The notes under the pieces were generated by a model. That model saw nothing but the letters and a program-made list of their open reading frames with translations, did no database searches and was not told the DNA's origin. Positions 33,891-43,545 of a stretch of 64,000 nucleotides of DNA are shown here, piece after piece (position 1 is the stretch's first letter; every line of letters starts with the position of its first letter). The translations under genes and the position numbers were made by a program. The stretch lies in assembly GCA_023663225.1 (NCBI GenBank), contig JAMPHU010000008.1, positions 1-64,000 on the forward strand, given 5' to 3'. The stretch comes from Candidatus Gastranaerophilales bacterium. Lineage in GTDB: Bacteria > Bacillota > Clostridia > Lachnospirales > Lachnospiraceae.

Positions 33891-34774
33891 TGGTATTCCT
33901 GTGCATTCTGGCGCTGAACACACTGGCGGTCCTTCTGTATCTGGTGTGGGGGCTGCACGGAAAGCGCAGGGGATGTGTACCCAAGTCGGTTGTGATGTTC
34001 CTCTGCCCGGTGGCGGGCGGGGCGTTTTTCCTGCTTTCTTATCTGTGGTACCGTTTGTTTTTTTCACAGCCGGTGGATCTGACGGACGTTGTGTTCAGCA
34101 AGGAGCGGATCAAGGCGGTTACCCATGCGGAGGAAGAGCGGGAGCGCAATATGGTTCCGCTGGAGGAGGCCATTGAGATCACGGACGAGAAGGAACTGCG
34201 GACTTTGATGATGAATGTGGTTCGGGGAGATATCGACAAGTATCTGGCGTCGATTTCTTTGGCGTTGAACAGCGAGGACACGGAGGCGGCTCACTATGCG
34301 GCCTCGGTGCTGCAGGATGCGCTGAATGATTTCCGGATGAATGTGGAAAAACAGAGACAGCTGGTGCTGGAGGGCGGCGAGGGGCAGAGGATCATTGCGG
34401 AGGATCTGATCGAGTATATGAATCAGGTGTTGGAGCAGCGGGTGTTCACGGATCTGGAACAGCGCAATTATGTGGAGGTTATGGACGACATCTGCGAGAT
34501 CTATTACAACGGACAGCCGGACGAGATGAACAACAGTCAGTATGAGGCGATCAGTATGCGGCTTCTGGAGATCGGTGATTTCGACAAGTGCAAAAAGTGG
34601 TGCGAGCGCGCCAGATATCATTACCCCAACACGCTTTCCACCTACACATGCCAGTTGAAGCTGTACTTCACCAATGGGGAGAAGCAGCGGTTTTTTGAGG
34701 TGATTGAGGAGCTGAAGCAGTCTGCGGTGGTGGTTGACAGCGAGACGCTGGAGCTGATCCGCGTATTCCAATAG
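33875..34774 (+). CDS. pelE: PelE-like membrane protein
   Basis: A 299-residue protein with two N-terminal membrane segments (VFLCILALNTLAVLLYLVWG and a second around residues 40-60) and a soluble helical C-terminal part with TPR-like helices. This is the layout of PelE, which joins PelD in the inner-membrane synthase complex. Its start overlaps the end of pelD by 16 bases. Sequence identity to known PelE cannot be judged by eye; the call rests on topology and gene order. Confidence 0.7.
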   Translation: MADEMMVFLCILALNTLAVLLYLVWGLHGKRRGCVPKSVVMFLCPVAGGAFFLLSYLWYRLFFSQPVDLTDVVFSKERIKAVTHAEEERERNMVPLEEAIEITDEKELRTLMMNVVRGDIDKYLASISLALNSEDTEAAHYAASVLQDALNDFRMNVEKQRQLVLEGGEGQRIIAEDLIEYMNQVLEQRVFTDLEQRNYVEVMDDICEIYYNGQPDEMNNSQYEAISMRLLEIGDFDKCKKWCERARYHYPNTLSTYTCQLKLYFTNGEKQRFFEVIEELKQSAVVVDSETLELIRVFQ

Positions 34775-34787
34775 AGGCAGGTTAAGT

Positions 34788-36668
34788 ATGGTATCCCGTA
34801 GAAACTTTTTCAGCATTATAATGATGATGGCAGTTCTTTTGTTTATGTTCCAGTTCTCTCAGATCATCAAAGAAAATGCCAGCAATTATGACGTCAACGA
34901 GTATGCCGCCAAGGAGCCGGCTGCGGCGCACCGCCCGCAGGAGGGGACGTCCGGTGCGGACGGCGGATTCGACCGGGAACGGGTGGTGCTTCTGGGGGAC
35001 GAAGGGAATGCTTTGGGGCGTACCGTGTCACAGTGGTGTGTTTATACGAAGCGGGATCTGTCCGTTCTGACGGAGCCGGATGTGGTAAAACGCGGTGCGG
35101 ATCGGCCGGATTTGATACTCATTGATTCCGGGCAGCTGGATTTTGACAGAGATACGGAGGCGCTTGTGGAGCTGGTACAGTCGGGGGTGCCGCTGATTTT
35201 CTGCAATCTGCCGGATACGGCGGTACTCTTGGAAAATCCGGCGTTGACTGAGCTTCTGGGTATTTCGCAGATTCGGGAGGAGCCGGCGCAGACGGAGGGA
35301 ATTCATTTATTTTCCGGCTTCTTGCTGGGCGGTGAGGCCGTTTATCAAGTCAGACTTCCCGAGGAGGCCGAGAAGCAGGATCTGGAGCTGGCGATCCCCT
35401 GGTATGTGACGGGCAAAGGCACTAAGACCTATATGGTGGGGATGATGGACGAGCATAAGGTGGAGCGTGAGGACTTTCCCCGGATTATCTGGCGGAACAG
35501 CTGCGGGAACGCCATGGTGTTTGCGGTGAACGGCTCCTATTTAGACGACCTGACGGGGCTGGGGCTTTTGGACGCTATGGTGTTTGAGATGAACGCTTAC
35601 ACGGTTTATCCGGTGGTGAACGCGCAGAATATGCTGGTGGCGGATTTCCCGGTTCTGTCTGCGGAGAATGTCGCCGGGATGGAGGCGGTGTACAGCCGGG
35701 ATCCCGAGGCGGTGATGCGGGACGTGATGTGGCCGGGAATCACGGCGATGGCGTTGAACAATAAACTGCGGCTGACCTGTTTTGTCAATGCCAAATATGA
35801 CGGCGCGGACGCCGCGCAGCCGCAGGCGGAGACGCTGCCCTTTTATCTGCAGCAGCTGCGTGAGGTGAGCGCTGAGGCGGGCATTTCTTTTGGATATGCC
35901 GGGGCTCCGGATGTCGGAGGAACGGGACATGTCGATGGAACGGGACAGGTCGATGGCGCGGAGGCCGCTCTGGCGGACAAGCTCAGGAGCGACAGGGAAT
36001 TTTACGATGCGCTGGAGAGCAATTATCGGTTTGCCGCCGCCTATTTTGAGGTGCTGCCGGAACATCTGGAGGAGGCGCTTGCGGAGGGCGCCGGGCGGCT
36101 GGCGGACATCCGCACGGTGGCCTACCGGAATGGCGGGGAACATCCGCTCTTATCTTGGCGGGAGGACGGCGTGACATTGCAGGCAGTTACGGGCGACGCG
36201 GGGGAATACAGCTATTCTGTGGATCTGCGGATGAGAAGTCTCGCCACGGCGCTGGGGTATTCCAATACGCTGATCGGTATGCACCGCGCTATGTGGCCGG
36301 AGTCGGAGGAAGACCAGTGGGAGAATTATTTTGATGAGATCTTCAGCAATGTGAGTACTTACTGGACCAAGTATGGCGGGTTTGAGCAGACGGTCATGTC
36401 CGAGAGCGACAGGCGGATCCGGAGGTTTCTCGGTCTGGACTATGAGGTTGAGCGGGAGGATCACAGGATTGCGCTGTCTTTAAGCGGGGAAGGCGATGCG
36501 TGGTTTGTCCTGCGGCTCCACGACGAGGCGGTGGCCGGAATGCAGGGCGGGTCGTTCCAGAAGCTGGAGGCGGGAGCGTATCTGATCCATGCCGAGGAGA
36601 GTCAGGTGGAGATCACTTTAAAGAAGGCGGACGACGTGCTGGAGTATGCCGGGCCGTTCGGAAGATAG
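34788..36668 (+). CDS. DUF2194-type exported protein of the pel operon
   Basis: A 626-residue protein with one N-terminal membrane anchor (FFSIIMMMAVLLFMFQFSQII) followed by NASNYDVNEYA, a start typical of the DUF2194 family that accompanies Gram-positive Pel genes. The rest is extracytoplasmic: a Rossmann-like domain, then a region that may be deacetylase-like. It occupies the slot of PelA (hydrolase/deacetylase). A Gly-rich insertion near residue 385 contains imperfect repeats of DGTGQVDG type. The catalytic residues of a polysaccharide deacetylase could not be confirmed. Confidence 0.65.
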   Translation: MVSRRNFFSIIMMMAVLLFMFQFSQIIKENASNYDVNEYAAKEPAAAHRPQEGTSGADGGFDRERVVLLGDEGNALGRTVSQWCVYTKRDLSVLTEPDVVKRGADRPDLILIDSGQLDFDRDTEALVELVQSGVPLIFCNLPDTAVLLENPALTELLGISQIREEPAQTEGIHLFSGFLLGGEAVYQVRLPEEAEKQDLELAIPWYVTGKGTKTYMVGMMDEHKVEREDFPRIIWRNSCGNAMVFAVNGSYLDDLTGLGLLDAMVFEMNAYTVYPVVNAQNMLVADFPVLSAENVAGMEAVYSRDPEAVMRDVMWPGITAMALNNKLRLTCFVNAKYDGADAAQPQAETLPFYLQQLREVSAEAGISFGYAGAPDVGGTGHVDGTGQVDGAEAALADKLRSDREFYDALESNYRFAAAYFEVLPEHLEEALAEGAGRLADIRTVAYRNGGEHPLLSWREDGVTLQAVTGDAGEYSYSVDLRMRSLATALGYSNTLIGMHRAMWPESEEDQWENYFDEIFSNVSTYWTKYGGFEQTVMSESDRRIRRFLGLDYEVEREDHRIALSLSGEGDAWFVLRLHDEAVAGMQGGSFQKLEAGAYLIHAEESQVEITLKKADDVLEYAGPFGR

Positions 36669-36767
36669 CACATGCAGACAGCATGTGGCAGACAGCATGT
36701 GGAAAACAGGTGTAAAATAGCAGTCTGCGGCGTGGCGGATCAAGAAGCTTGTAAAAGGGGATTGTCT

Positions 36768-38228
36768 ATGAAGGTGTGTATTGTGGCGGAGGGCTGTTAT
36801 CCCTATGTGGTGGGCGGCGTATCCGGCTGGATTCACAGTATGATAAAAGCGTTTCCGGATATGGAGTTCACGGTGCTGGCCATTGTGTCCGACCGTTCCC
36901 AGCGGGGCAAGTTTGTGTACGAGCTGCCGGATAATGTGTCGGCCGTGTATGAGACATATTTGGATGATTATGATTGGGAGCGCAGGGCGAAACGGGGGAA
37001 GCGGACGAATCTGAGCGTCTCTCAGTATCGTTCTCTGAGAAGTATCGTACTCAACCGGAATCCGGATTGGGGAACGTTGATTGACCTGTTCCAGAAGGAG
37101 CGGTTTTCCATCGACGATCTGTTGATGGGGGCGGATTTTCTGCGGATCGTGCAGGAATGCTACGAGAAAAAATATCCGCACATCGTGTTTTCGGATTTTC
37201 TGTGGACTATGCGTTCCATTTATCTGCCTTTGTTCCTGATTTTGAAAACCCATATTCCGGAGGCGGACATTTATCATTGTGTGGCCACGGGGTATGCGGG
37301 CGTGCTGGGCGGGATGGCCAAGCAGCTCTACGGCTGCGGCCTCATCATCTCGGAACACGGCATCTACACCAGAGAGCGGGAAGAGGAACTCCTGAAGGCA
37401 AACTGGGTGAGCGGTATCTACAAAAATATCTGGATCGAGCAGTTTCGCAAGATGTCCCAGCTGGCGTATGAGCGGGCGGACGTGGTGACTTCGCTGTATG
37501 AACATGCCCGGGAACTGCAGCTGGATCTGGGTTGTCCGGAGCAGAAGACGCGGGTCACGCCCAACGGAATCGATATCGGGCGTTTCGCAGGACTGCCGGG
37601 GAAGCATCCGGAGGATGAAGGTTATATCAATATCGGAGCGGTGCTTCGGGTGACGCCCATCAAGGATGTGAAGACGATGATCAGGGCTTTTGCCTTTGCC
37701 AAGGAGAAAGCGCCGTCCCTGAAGCTGTGGATTATGGGTCCCTGCGATGAGGACGAGGAATATGCCAAGGAGTGCTATGAGCTGGTGGAAGTGTTGAAAG
37801 CGCCGGACATTGTGTTCACCGGAAGAATCGACGTGAGGCAGTATCTGGGGCGGATGGATTTTACGATTCTCACCAGTATCAGCGAAGGACAGCCGCTCAC
37901 GATTCTGGAGGGATATGCGGCGCACAAGCCGGTGATCGCCACGGATGTGGGAAACTGCCGGGAGCTGATCTATGGGGGCGGCGGGGACGACTGCGGCACG
38001 GCGGGGATTCTCACCCACATTATGAACACGGCAGAGCTGGCCGACGGGATGGTGCAGCTCGCCCGGTCGAAAGAACTGCGGGAGCAGATGGGTGAGTGCG
38101 GCTACCGCCGGGTGACAAGCAGATATCGACTTGAGCAGATGCAGGAGACTTATGAGCAGATCTATGACGAGGTGTATGACAGAATGTATGAGCAGCGATA
38201 TGAGCGTTCGATCGACTGGGATCAGTAG
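36768..38228 (+). CDS. pelF: PelF glycosyltransferase
   Basis: A 486-residue cytoplasmic GT4-family glycosyltransferase. The N-terminus MKVCIVAEGCYPYVVGGVSG, the central ISEHGIYTREREEE and the E-x7-E motif in SEGQPLTILEGY are typical of PelF, which polymerises the Pel polysaccharide from UDP-sugars (UDP-GalNAc in Pseudomonas). The start at 36768 follows AAAAGGGG; an upstream ATG at 36672 would add an unrelated 32-residue extension. It lies between the DUF2194 gene and pelG. Confidence 0.9.
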   Translation: MKVCIVAEGCYPYVVGGVSGWIHSMIKAFPDMEFTVLAIVSDRSQRGKFVYELPDNVSAVYETYLDDYDWERRAKRGKRTNLSVSQYRSLRSIVLNRNPDWGTLIDLFQKERFSIDDLLMGADFLRIVQECYEKKYPHIVFSDFLWTMRSIYLPLFLILKTHIPEADIYHCVATGYAGVLGGMAKQLYGCGLIISEHGIYTREREEELLKANWVSGIYKNIWIEQFRKMSQLAYERADVVTSLYEHARELQLDLGCPEQKTRVTPNGIDIGRFAGLPGKHPEDEGYINIGAVLRVTPIKDVKTMIRAFAFAKEKAPSLKLWIMGPCDEDEEYAKECYELVEVLKAPDIVFTGRIDVRQYLGRMDFTILTSISEGQPLTILEGYAAHKPVIATDVGNCRELIYGGGGDDCGTAGILTHIMNTAELADGMVQLARSKELREQMGECGYRRVTSRYRLEQMQETYEQIYDEVYDRMYEQRYERSIDWDQ

Positions 38229-38245
38229 GGCAATTTGGAGGAAGT

Positions 38246-39712
38246 ATGGCGGGAATCGGAGTTAAGTTAAACAAAATATACGGGCAGCATACGATCACTA
38301 CCAATCTGTTCGGCTTCAGCTATAGTACGATGATTACCATAGCGCCCATGTTTCTGGTGATTCTGGCGGTGATTGTCATGCAGGCGCTGCTGGGGTTTTC
38401 CAAGGTGGGGTATGCGAACCGGGAGCTGTATTCCTGTACGGTTCTGTATATTTTTGTGTTTGCGCTCCTGACGGCTTCGCCCTTTAACGCGGTGCTGTCG
38501 CGGTATATGTCGGATGTGATTTACCGGGAGAGTTTTGAGGATATTCTGGCCTGTTATTATCTGGGGCTGTTTCTGAATATAACTCTGAGCTGTCTGCTGG
38601 GGATTCCATTCTGTATCTGGGAGTATGTGGTGGGGCGGGTGGCGCTTTACTATGTGCTGTGCGGGTACTGCGGTTACATTTCGCTGGTGCTGGTGTTTTA
38701 TTCCATGTTGTATCTGTCCATCTGCAAGGATTACGGCAAGATATCGCTGTTTTTCCTAATTGGCATGGTGGCCACGGTTCTGCTGTCGCTGGTGTTTGTG
38801 AAACTGTTTGCATGGGAAGTCACGTTCGGGATGCTGCTTGCGCTGGTTCTGGGATTTTTGCTGGTCGGGAGTCTGGAGTTTGCGCTGGTGAGGAGTTATT
38901 TCAGGGAAAACAGCGGGAACTATCGGGAAGTGTTGGAGTATTTTAAAAGCAACTGGCAGCTTGTCCTCACGAATTTTTTGTATAATCTGGGGCTGTTTAT
39001 TCACAATTTTGTGTTCTGGACCACGGACATGCACATGGTGGTGGCCAAATCTTTTGTGTGCATGACCACTTACGATATGGCGACCTGTATTGCCATGTTC
39101 ACCAATATTTCTTCCAGCGTGATTTTTATTTCAGGAGTGGAGATGCGTTTCCACGATCGGTACAAGAAGTATTCGGAGGCGGTGATCGGAGGCAGGGGAA
39201 TGGATATCCGCAATGCGAAGATCCGCATGTTTGAACAGCTGGCGGACGAGCTGATGCGTCTGGTGCGCATCCAGTTTATCGTGTCGGTGGTGGTGTTCTT
39301 CCTGTGTATTATCTTTATGCCGCAGATGGGATTCGGCGGGCTGGTGATGCAGATTTATCCCTGTCTGGCGGCGGGTTACTTTATTTTGTTTACCATGTAT
39401 GCGGCCATGATTTTCCTGTATTATTTCAACGATTTAAACGGCGCGCTGGCCACGGCGTCCAGCTTTATTCTGGTGACGCTTCTGGTGTCGGTCTGGGCTA
39501 CCCGCCTTACGCCTATCTGGTACGGCGTGGGGCTGATCGTGGGGACGGTAGTGGGATGGAGCGTGGCGTATCTGCGGCTCCGCACCATGGAGAAAAATTT
39601 GGATGTGCATATTTTCTGCAGCGGTAGTATTATGAAGACAGGACATGGTGTCCAACCCTCCGGGAAGGTTTACGAGCGGAGAGACCCGAGGAGGAAAATG
39701 GGGATATCATAG
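38246..39712 (+). CDS. pelG: PelG membrane transporter
   Basis: A 488-residue protein with about 12 hydrophobic segments and the N-terminus GIGVKLNKIYGQHTITTNLFGF typical of PelG, a flippase-like member of the MOP superfamily that works with PelD, PelE and PelF in Pel export. The segment NWQLVLTNFLYNLGLFIHNFVFW is also characteristic. It starts 17 bases after pelF and ends with a basic cytoplasmic tail. Confidence 0.9.
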   Translation: MAGIGVKLNKIYGQHTITTNLFGFSYSTMITIAPMFLVILAVIVMQALLGFSKVGYANRELYSCTVLYIFVFALLTASPFNAVLSRYMSDVIYRESFEDILACYYLGLFLNITLSCLLGIPFCIWEYVVGRVALYYVLCGYCGYISLVLVFYSMLYLSICKDYGKISLFFLIGMVATVLLSLVFVKLFAWEVTFGMLLALVLGFLLVGSLEFALVRSYFRENSGNYREVLEYFKSNWQLVLTNFLYNLGLFIHNFVFWTTDMHMVVAKSFVCMTTYDMATCIAMFTNISSSVIFISGVEMRFHDRYKKYSEAVIGGRGMDIRNAKIRMFEQLADELMRLVRIQFIVSVVVFFLCIIFMPQMGFGGLVMQIYPCLAAGYFILFTMYAAMIFLYYFNDLNGALATASSFILVTLLVSVWATRLTPIWYGVGLIVGTVVGWSVAYLRLRTMEKNLDVHIFCSGSIMKTGHGVQPSGKVYERRDPRRKMGIS

Positions 39713-39777
39713 CGGGAAAAGATTGCGTTATGGCCGGACAGGAAATCATGTGTTGCGGCAGGGAAGGAGGAATGACG

Positions 39778-40170
39778 TTGGAACCGGGTGTCATTTTACA
39801 GGTGATTTTGATTGCGGTAGGGGGCGTTCTGCTGGCGGCGGTGATCTCGTCTCTGGCAAAGAGAAAAATGACGGAGTCCTTTTGCCTTACTTGGGGGCTG
39901 ATCGCCATTATTATCATTTTGGCGGGGATTCTGCTGCGGCCTGCGGAATGGAACAAATATATCAGTGGCACGGGGATGCTGCTCCTTTTGATGATCGGTT
40001 TCTGCATTATCTACGGCGCGTATTTTATGAGCGGCAAGGTGTCGGATCTGATCAGAAAGAATACGGAGCTGGCCATGCAGGTGTCGCTGTTAAACCATGA
40101 GAAAGAGGAGCTTTACAGGCGGATCGGGGAGCTTTCCGAGAAAGTGGACAAAGAGGGTGGCGCACAATGA
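39778..40170 (+). CDS. DUF2304-type small membrane protein
   Basis: A 130-residue protein with three hydrophobic segments and a C-terminal coiled coil (LNHEKEELYRRIGELSEKV). This is the layout of DUF2304 proteins, which commonly neighbour dolichyl-phosphate-sugar-synthase-like GT2 enzymes. TTG 39778 stands seven bases after AAGGAGG; the ATG at 39772 is only one base from it. It overlaps the next gene by four bases (ATGA). Confidence 0.7.
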   Translation: MEPGVILQVILIAVGGVLLAAVISSLAKRKMTESFCLTWGLIAIIIILAGILLRPAEWNKYISGTGMLLLLMIGFCIIYGAYFMSGKVSDLIRKNTELAMQVSLLNHEKEELYRRIGELSEKVDKEGGAQ

Positions 40171-41378
40171 AGAAGAGGCTTCTTTTTGTGATCAACACGC
40201 TGGGCCACGCGGGAGCGGAGACCGCCCTGCTGGAACTGCTGCGGAGACTGGATCCGGAGGAATATGAGATCTTTCTCTATGTGCTTCTGGGACAGGGGGA
40301 GATGGCAGGGGAGCTGCCGGCGTATGTGAAGCTTTTGAACGCCCGGTACGATGACAGTTCCGTGCTGAGCGCGGAGGGAAAGCGGAGGCTTAAGGGGAAG
40401 GTGCTGCGCGCCCTGACCGCGCGGGGAACGGTTCTGAGGCTGGCTCCCTATATGGCCGCGCGGCTCTGCGGTATGCTCCGGCGGGGCAGGATTCAGCCGG
40501 ACAAGCTGTTGTGGAGAGCCATGTCGGACGGCGCAGAACGCTTTGACATGCGCTTCGATTTGGCGGTGGCTTATCTGGAGGGCGGTGCGGCCTATTATGT
40601 GGCGGATCATGTGGAAGCGCGGCGCAAGGCGGCGTTCGTGCATGTGGATTACGGAAGAGCCGGGTACACCAGAGCGCTGGATCGAGGTTGTTATCGGAAG
40701 TATGACAGGATTTTTGCCGTGTCCGACGAGGTGAAAAAGACATTTCTGGAGGTTTATCCGGAGTGCGGAGCGGTGACGGAGGTTTTTCACAATCTTTTGG
40801 ATGCGGAATCCATACGGCGCAAGGCCGGGGTACCCGAGACGCCGCATTATTTTGCGGACGGATTCGACGGAATGCGGATTCTGTCGGTGGGAAGGCTCAC
40901 CGCGCAGAAGGCGTTCGAGGTGTCCATAGAGGCGATGAAGCTTTTAAAGGAGCGGGGCGAGCGGGTGCGCTGGTATGTGCTGGGAGACGGCGATCAGAGG
41001 CGGATGCTGGAGGAGCAGGTGCGGCGACTCGGGCTGGAGGAGGATTTTGTGATGCCGGGCGCAGTGGATAATCCCTATCCCTATATGGCGCAGGCGGATC
41101 TTTATGTACACGCCAGCCGTTTCGAGGGCAAGAGCATCGCCATACAGGAGGCGCAGATTCTGGGCAAGGCGATTCTGGTGTCGGACTGCAGCGGCAACCG
41201 GGAACAGGTGACGGACGGGGTGGACGGACGGATGTGTGAGCTGACGCCCGAGGGAATCTGTGAGGGGATTGTGGAGCTTCTGCACGATTCTGGGAAGCGG
41301 GAGATGTTCGGCCGGGCGGCGGCTGTGAGAAATGCGGGTGGCGAAGAGGAGCTGGGAAAACTGCTCTCGCTCATTTAG
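40167..41378 (+). CDS. GT4-family glycosyltransferase
   Basis: A 403-residue GT-B fold enzyme. The N-terminus LFVINTLGHAGAETALLELL, the linker ILSVGRLTAQKAFEVSIEAM and the donor-site motif ASRFEGKSIAIQEAQ (E-x7-E) are characteristic of GT4. It probably adds a sugar to the polymer or its lipid-linked repeat. Overlap with the previous gene implies coupled translation. The 79-base gap after it contains tandem TTGGCATCTG-like repeats. Confidence 0.85.
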   Translation: MKKRLLFVINTLGHAGAETALLELLRRLDPEEYEIFLYVLLGQGEMAGELPAYVKLLNARYDDSSVLSAEGKRRLKGKVLRALTARGTVLRLAPYMAARLCGMLRRGRIQPDKLLWRAMSDGAERFDMRFDLAVAYLEGGAAYYVADHVEARRKAAFVHVDYGRAGYTRALDRGCYRKYDRIFAVSDEVKKTFLEVYPECGAVTEVFHNLLDAESIRRKAGVPETPHYFADGFDGMRILSVGRLTAQKAFEVSIEAMKLLKERGERVRWYVLGDGDQRRMLEEQVRRLGLEEDFVMPGAVDNPYPYMAQADLYVHASRFEGKSIAIQEAQILGKAILVSDCSGNREQVTDGVDGRMCELTPEGICEGIVELLHDSGKREMFGRAAAVRNAGGEEELGKLLSLI

Positions 41379-41457
41379 GATTGGCATTCGGCATCTGATT
41401 TGGCATCTGGATTGGGCATTTGGTATCTGACAGTAAACGGACGAGAGGTGGCGCGAG

Positions 41458-42231
41458 GTGAAAAAGGACGTACTGATTATTATGCCGGCCTATAATGAGG
41501 GGAAAAACATAGGCGCTCTTTTGGAGCAGCTGGAAAGGCCGGAGATTGCGGAAATCGCGGATCTGCTGGTGATGAACGACGCCTCCAAGGACAACACGGG
41601 AGCCATTGTGAGGAGTAGGAATCATGCCGTCATCAACCATGTGTTTAATCTGGGTTACGGGAGCGGCCTGCAGGTGGGGTATAAGTATGCGGTGGAGAAG
41701 GGATACCACTATGTGATTCAGATGGATGCGGACGGACAGCACGACGCGGACAATATCGGGGCGATTCTGGCGTGCCTGAAGACGCCGGACGAACAGGGAA
41801 ACTGTCCGGATATCGTATTGGGGTCGCGTTTTGTGGAGGGGAGCGTGGGATATCCCACTTCCCTTGTCAAGCGGATCGCCTATACCTTGTTCCGGATTCT
41901 GATACGGCTGGGAACGGGCAGGCGGATCATGGATCCCACCACGGGGCTGCAGGGGCTGAACCGGAGAGCCTTTTCCTACTATGCCCAGTACAATCATTTT
42001 GACGATAAATACCCGGACGCCAATATGTTGATGCAGATGCTGCTTCTGGGATTTGACGTGAAAGAAATTCCCGCCCTGATGCATGTGCGGCGGGAGGGCG
42101 TCAGTATGCACTCGGGCTTAAAGCCGGTGGTGTACATGTTTCGGATGATGTTTTCGATTATTGCGGTGTGGATTCGGATTAAACTGTTTCATGTGGACGT
42201 GGAGGCTGTGAATGAGGAGAGTGTTTCATAA
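41458..42231 (+). CDS. GT2-family glycosyltransferase (polyprenyl-phosphate sugar synthase-like)
   Basis: A 257-residue GT-A enzyme: VLIIMPAYNEGKNI, the nucleotide-sugar motif DADGQHD (DxD type) and an LGSRF segment like DPM1/GtrB relatives. It has no C-terminal membrane pair, and the DUF2304 protein may supply the membrane part. It may form a polyprenyl-phosphate sugar donor. The start is GTG 41458 behind GAGGTGGCGCGAGG. It overlaps the next gene by 20 bases. Confidence 0.85.
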   Translation: MKKDVLIIMPAYNEGKNIGALLEQLERPEIAEIADLLVMNDASKDNTGAIVRSRNHAVINHVFNLGYGSGLQVGYKYAVEKGYHYVIQMDADGQHDADNIGAILACLKTPDEQGNCPDIVLGSRFVEGSVGYPTSLVKRIAYTLFRILIRLGTGRRIMDPTTGLQGLNRRAFSYYAQYNHFDDKYPDANMLMQMLLLGFDVKEIPALMHVRREGVSMHSGLKPVVYMFRMMFSIIAVWIRIKLFHVDVEAVNEESVS

Positions 42232-43519
42232 TCCGTGGGGGGAGAAGGAGCGGTGGGTTCTGCGCACCGCGGATCTGTCCGAACAGGCAAAGCCGCTGTC
42301 CAATCCCGCCAGAGGCTGGTATCAGATCTATACGTTTCAGGCGGAGGAGGAGCCGGATCTGCGGGAGCTGGCCTACTGTCTGGATGTGCATCAGACGCTG
42401 GCGCTGGTGTTTCTGGACATCGGCTTTTACCGGGACAGGGATCTGGATTCGGACTGCCTGCGGCGCATGAGAGGAATCCTGCGTTTTTTTGCGGATCATC
42501 ACAAAGATATGATTCTGCGCGTCGCCTACGATCATCAGGGCAGGGCGCAGGAAAGAGAGCCTTTTGCGTTTGAGCAGGTGATCCGGCATATGGAGCAGGT
42601 GGGAGCGCTATTGGCGGAATTTCCCCATGAGATTGTGGTATGGCAGGGTCTGTTGGTGGGAAACTGGGGGGAGATGCACACTTCGCGTTTCCTGTCGGAA
42701 GAGAAGCTGGGACGGCTTCTGGAGATCCTGTACCGATGCAAGAGTCCCCACACCTATGCGGCGGTCAGGAGTCCCCTGTATCACAGAATGCTGCGGGGGG
42801 AGAAGCTGGGCGGCATGGGGTTGTTCGACGACGGGATCTTCGGTTCCGGCAGCGATCTGGGGACATTCGGCACTTATACCAAGGAGGCGGCAGGATGGGG
42901 AGAGGCGTGGGTTCGTGAGGAGGAGCTTGCGTTTGAGGAGGAAGTGTGCAGACGGACACTCAACGGCGGAGAGGCCGTGTACGGGGAGGATTATACAGAG
43001 GGTCTCTCCGGGGAGCGGATGATAGACGATCTGCGCAGAATGCATATCGCTTATCTGAACAGCAGATATGATACGCGGATTCTGGATTTATGGAAAAACC
43101 GCTCTTTTGACGGGCCGGGACCGTGGGCGGGAAGAAGTCTGTATGAGTACATAGGCGCGCACATGGGCTATCGGTTCCGGGTGCGGTCGGCCGGGATGGT
43201 TCCCGCGGGGGGCGCTCGCAGAGGCCTGTACCGGGTGGAGCTTGAGATCGAGAACTGCGGCTTCGGAAACCTCTGTCAGGAGGCGGAGCTGTATCTGGAG
43301 TGGACGGGAGCGGACGGGCGCTTTCAAAGGCAGCGGCTGGCCTGTGATCTGCGGGAGCTGTGCGGCGTACAGTCGGCTGACTGCGTGGTGCAGGGCTGTG
43401 AATGCACCCTTTATCTGGCGGCAAGGCGGAAATGGGACGGCGCACCCATTCGGTTTGCCAATGTGTCCGACGAGGCGGGCAGAACGATTCTGGGCAGTCT
43501 GTGCAGGCAGACGCCGTAG
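42212..43519 (+). CDS. DUF4874/DUF4832 protein, cytoplasmic form
   Basis: A 435-residue protein of the DUF4874-DUF4832 type, recognised by LSNPARGWYQIYTF, the repeated WQGLLVGNWGEMH segment, and GLFDDGIFGSGSDLGTFGTY. These proteins look like TIM-barrel glycoside-hydrolase relatives followed by a beta-sandwich and recur in polysaccharide loci. No signal peptide is visible. A paralogue with an N-terminal membrane anchor is encoded at 46101, beyond a large membrane protein. Substrate unknown. Confidence 0.75.
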   Translation: MRRVFHNPWGEKERWVLRTADLSEQAKPLSNPARGWYQIYTFQAEEEPDLRELAYCLDVHQTLALVFLDIGFYRDRDLDSDCLRRMRGILRFFADHHKDMILRVAYDHQGRAQEREPFAFEQVIRHMEQVGALLAEFPHEIVVWQGLLVGNWGEMHTSRFLSEEKLGRLLEILYRCKSPHTYAAVRSPLYHRMLRGEKLGGMGLFDDGIFGSGSDLGTFGTYTKEAAGWGEAWVREEELAFEEEVCRRTLNGGEAVYGEDYTEGLSGERMIDDLRRMHIAYLNSRYDTRILDLWKNRSFDGPGPWAGRSLYEYIGAHMGYRFRVRSAGMVPAGGARRGLYRVELEIENCGFGNLCQEAELYLEWTGADGRFQRQRLACDLRELCGVQSADCVVQGCECTLYLAARRKWDGAPIRFANVSDEAGRTILGSLCRQTP

Positions 43520-43545
43520 AGATAGGAAATTCTAGGAGGTATGCG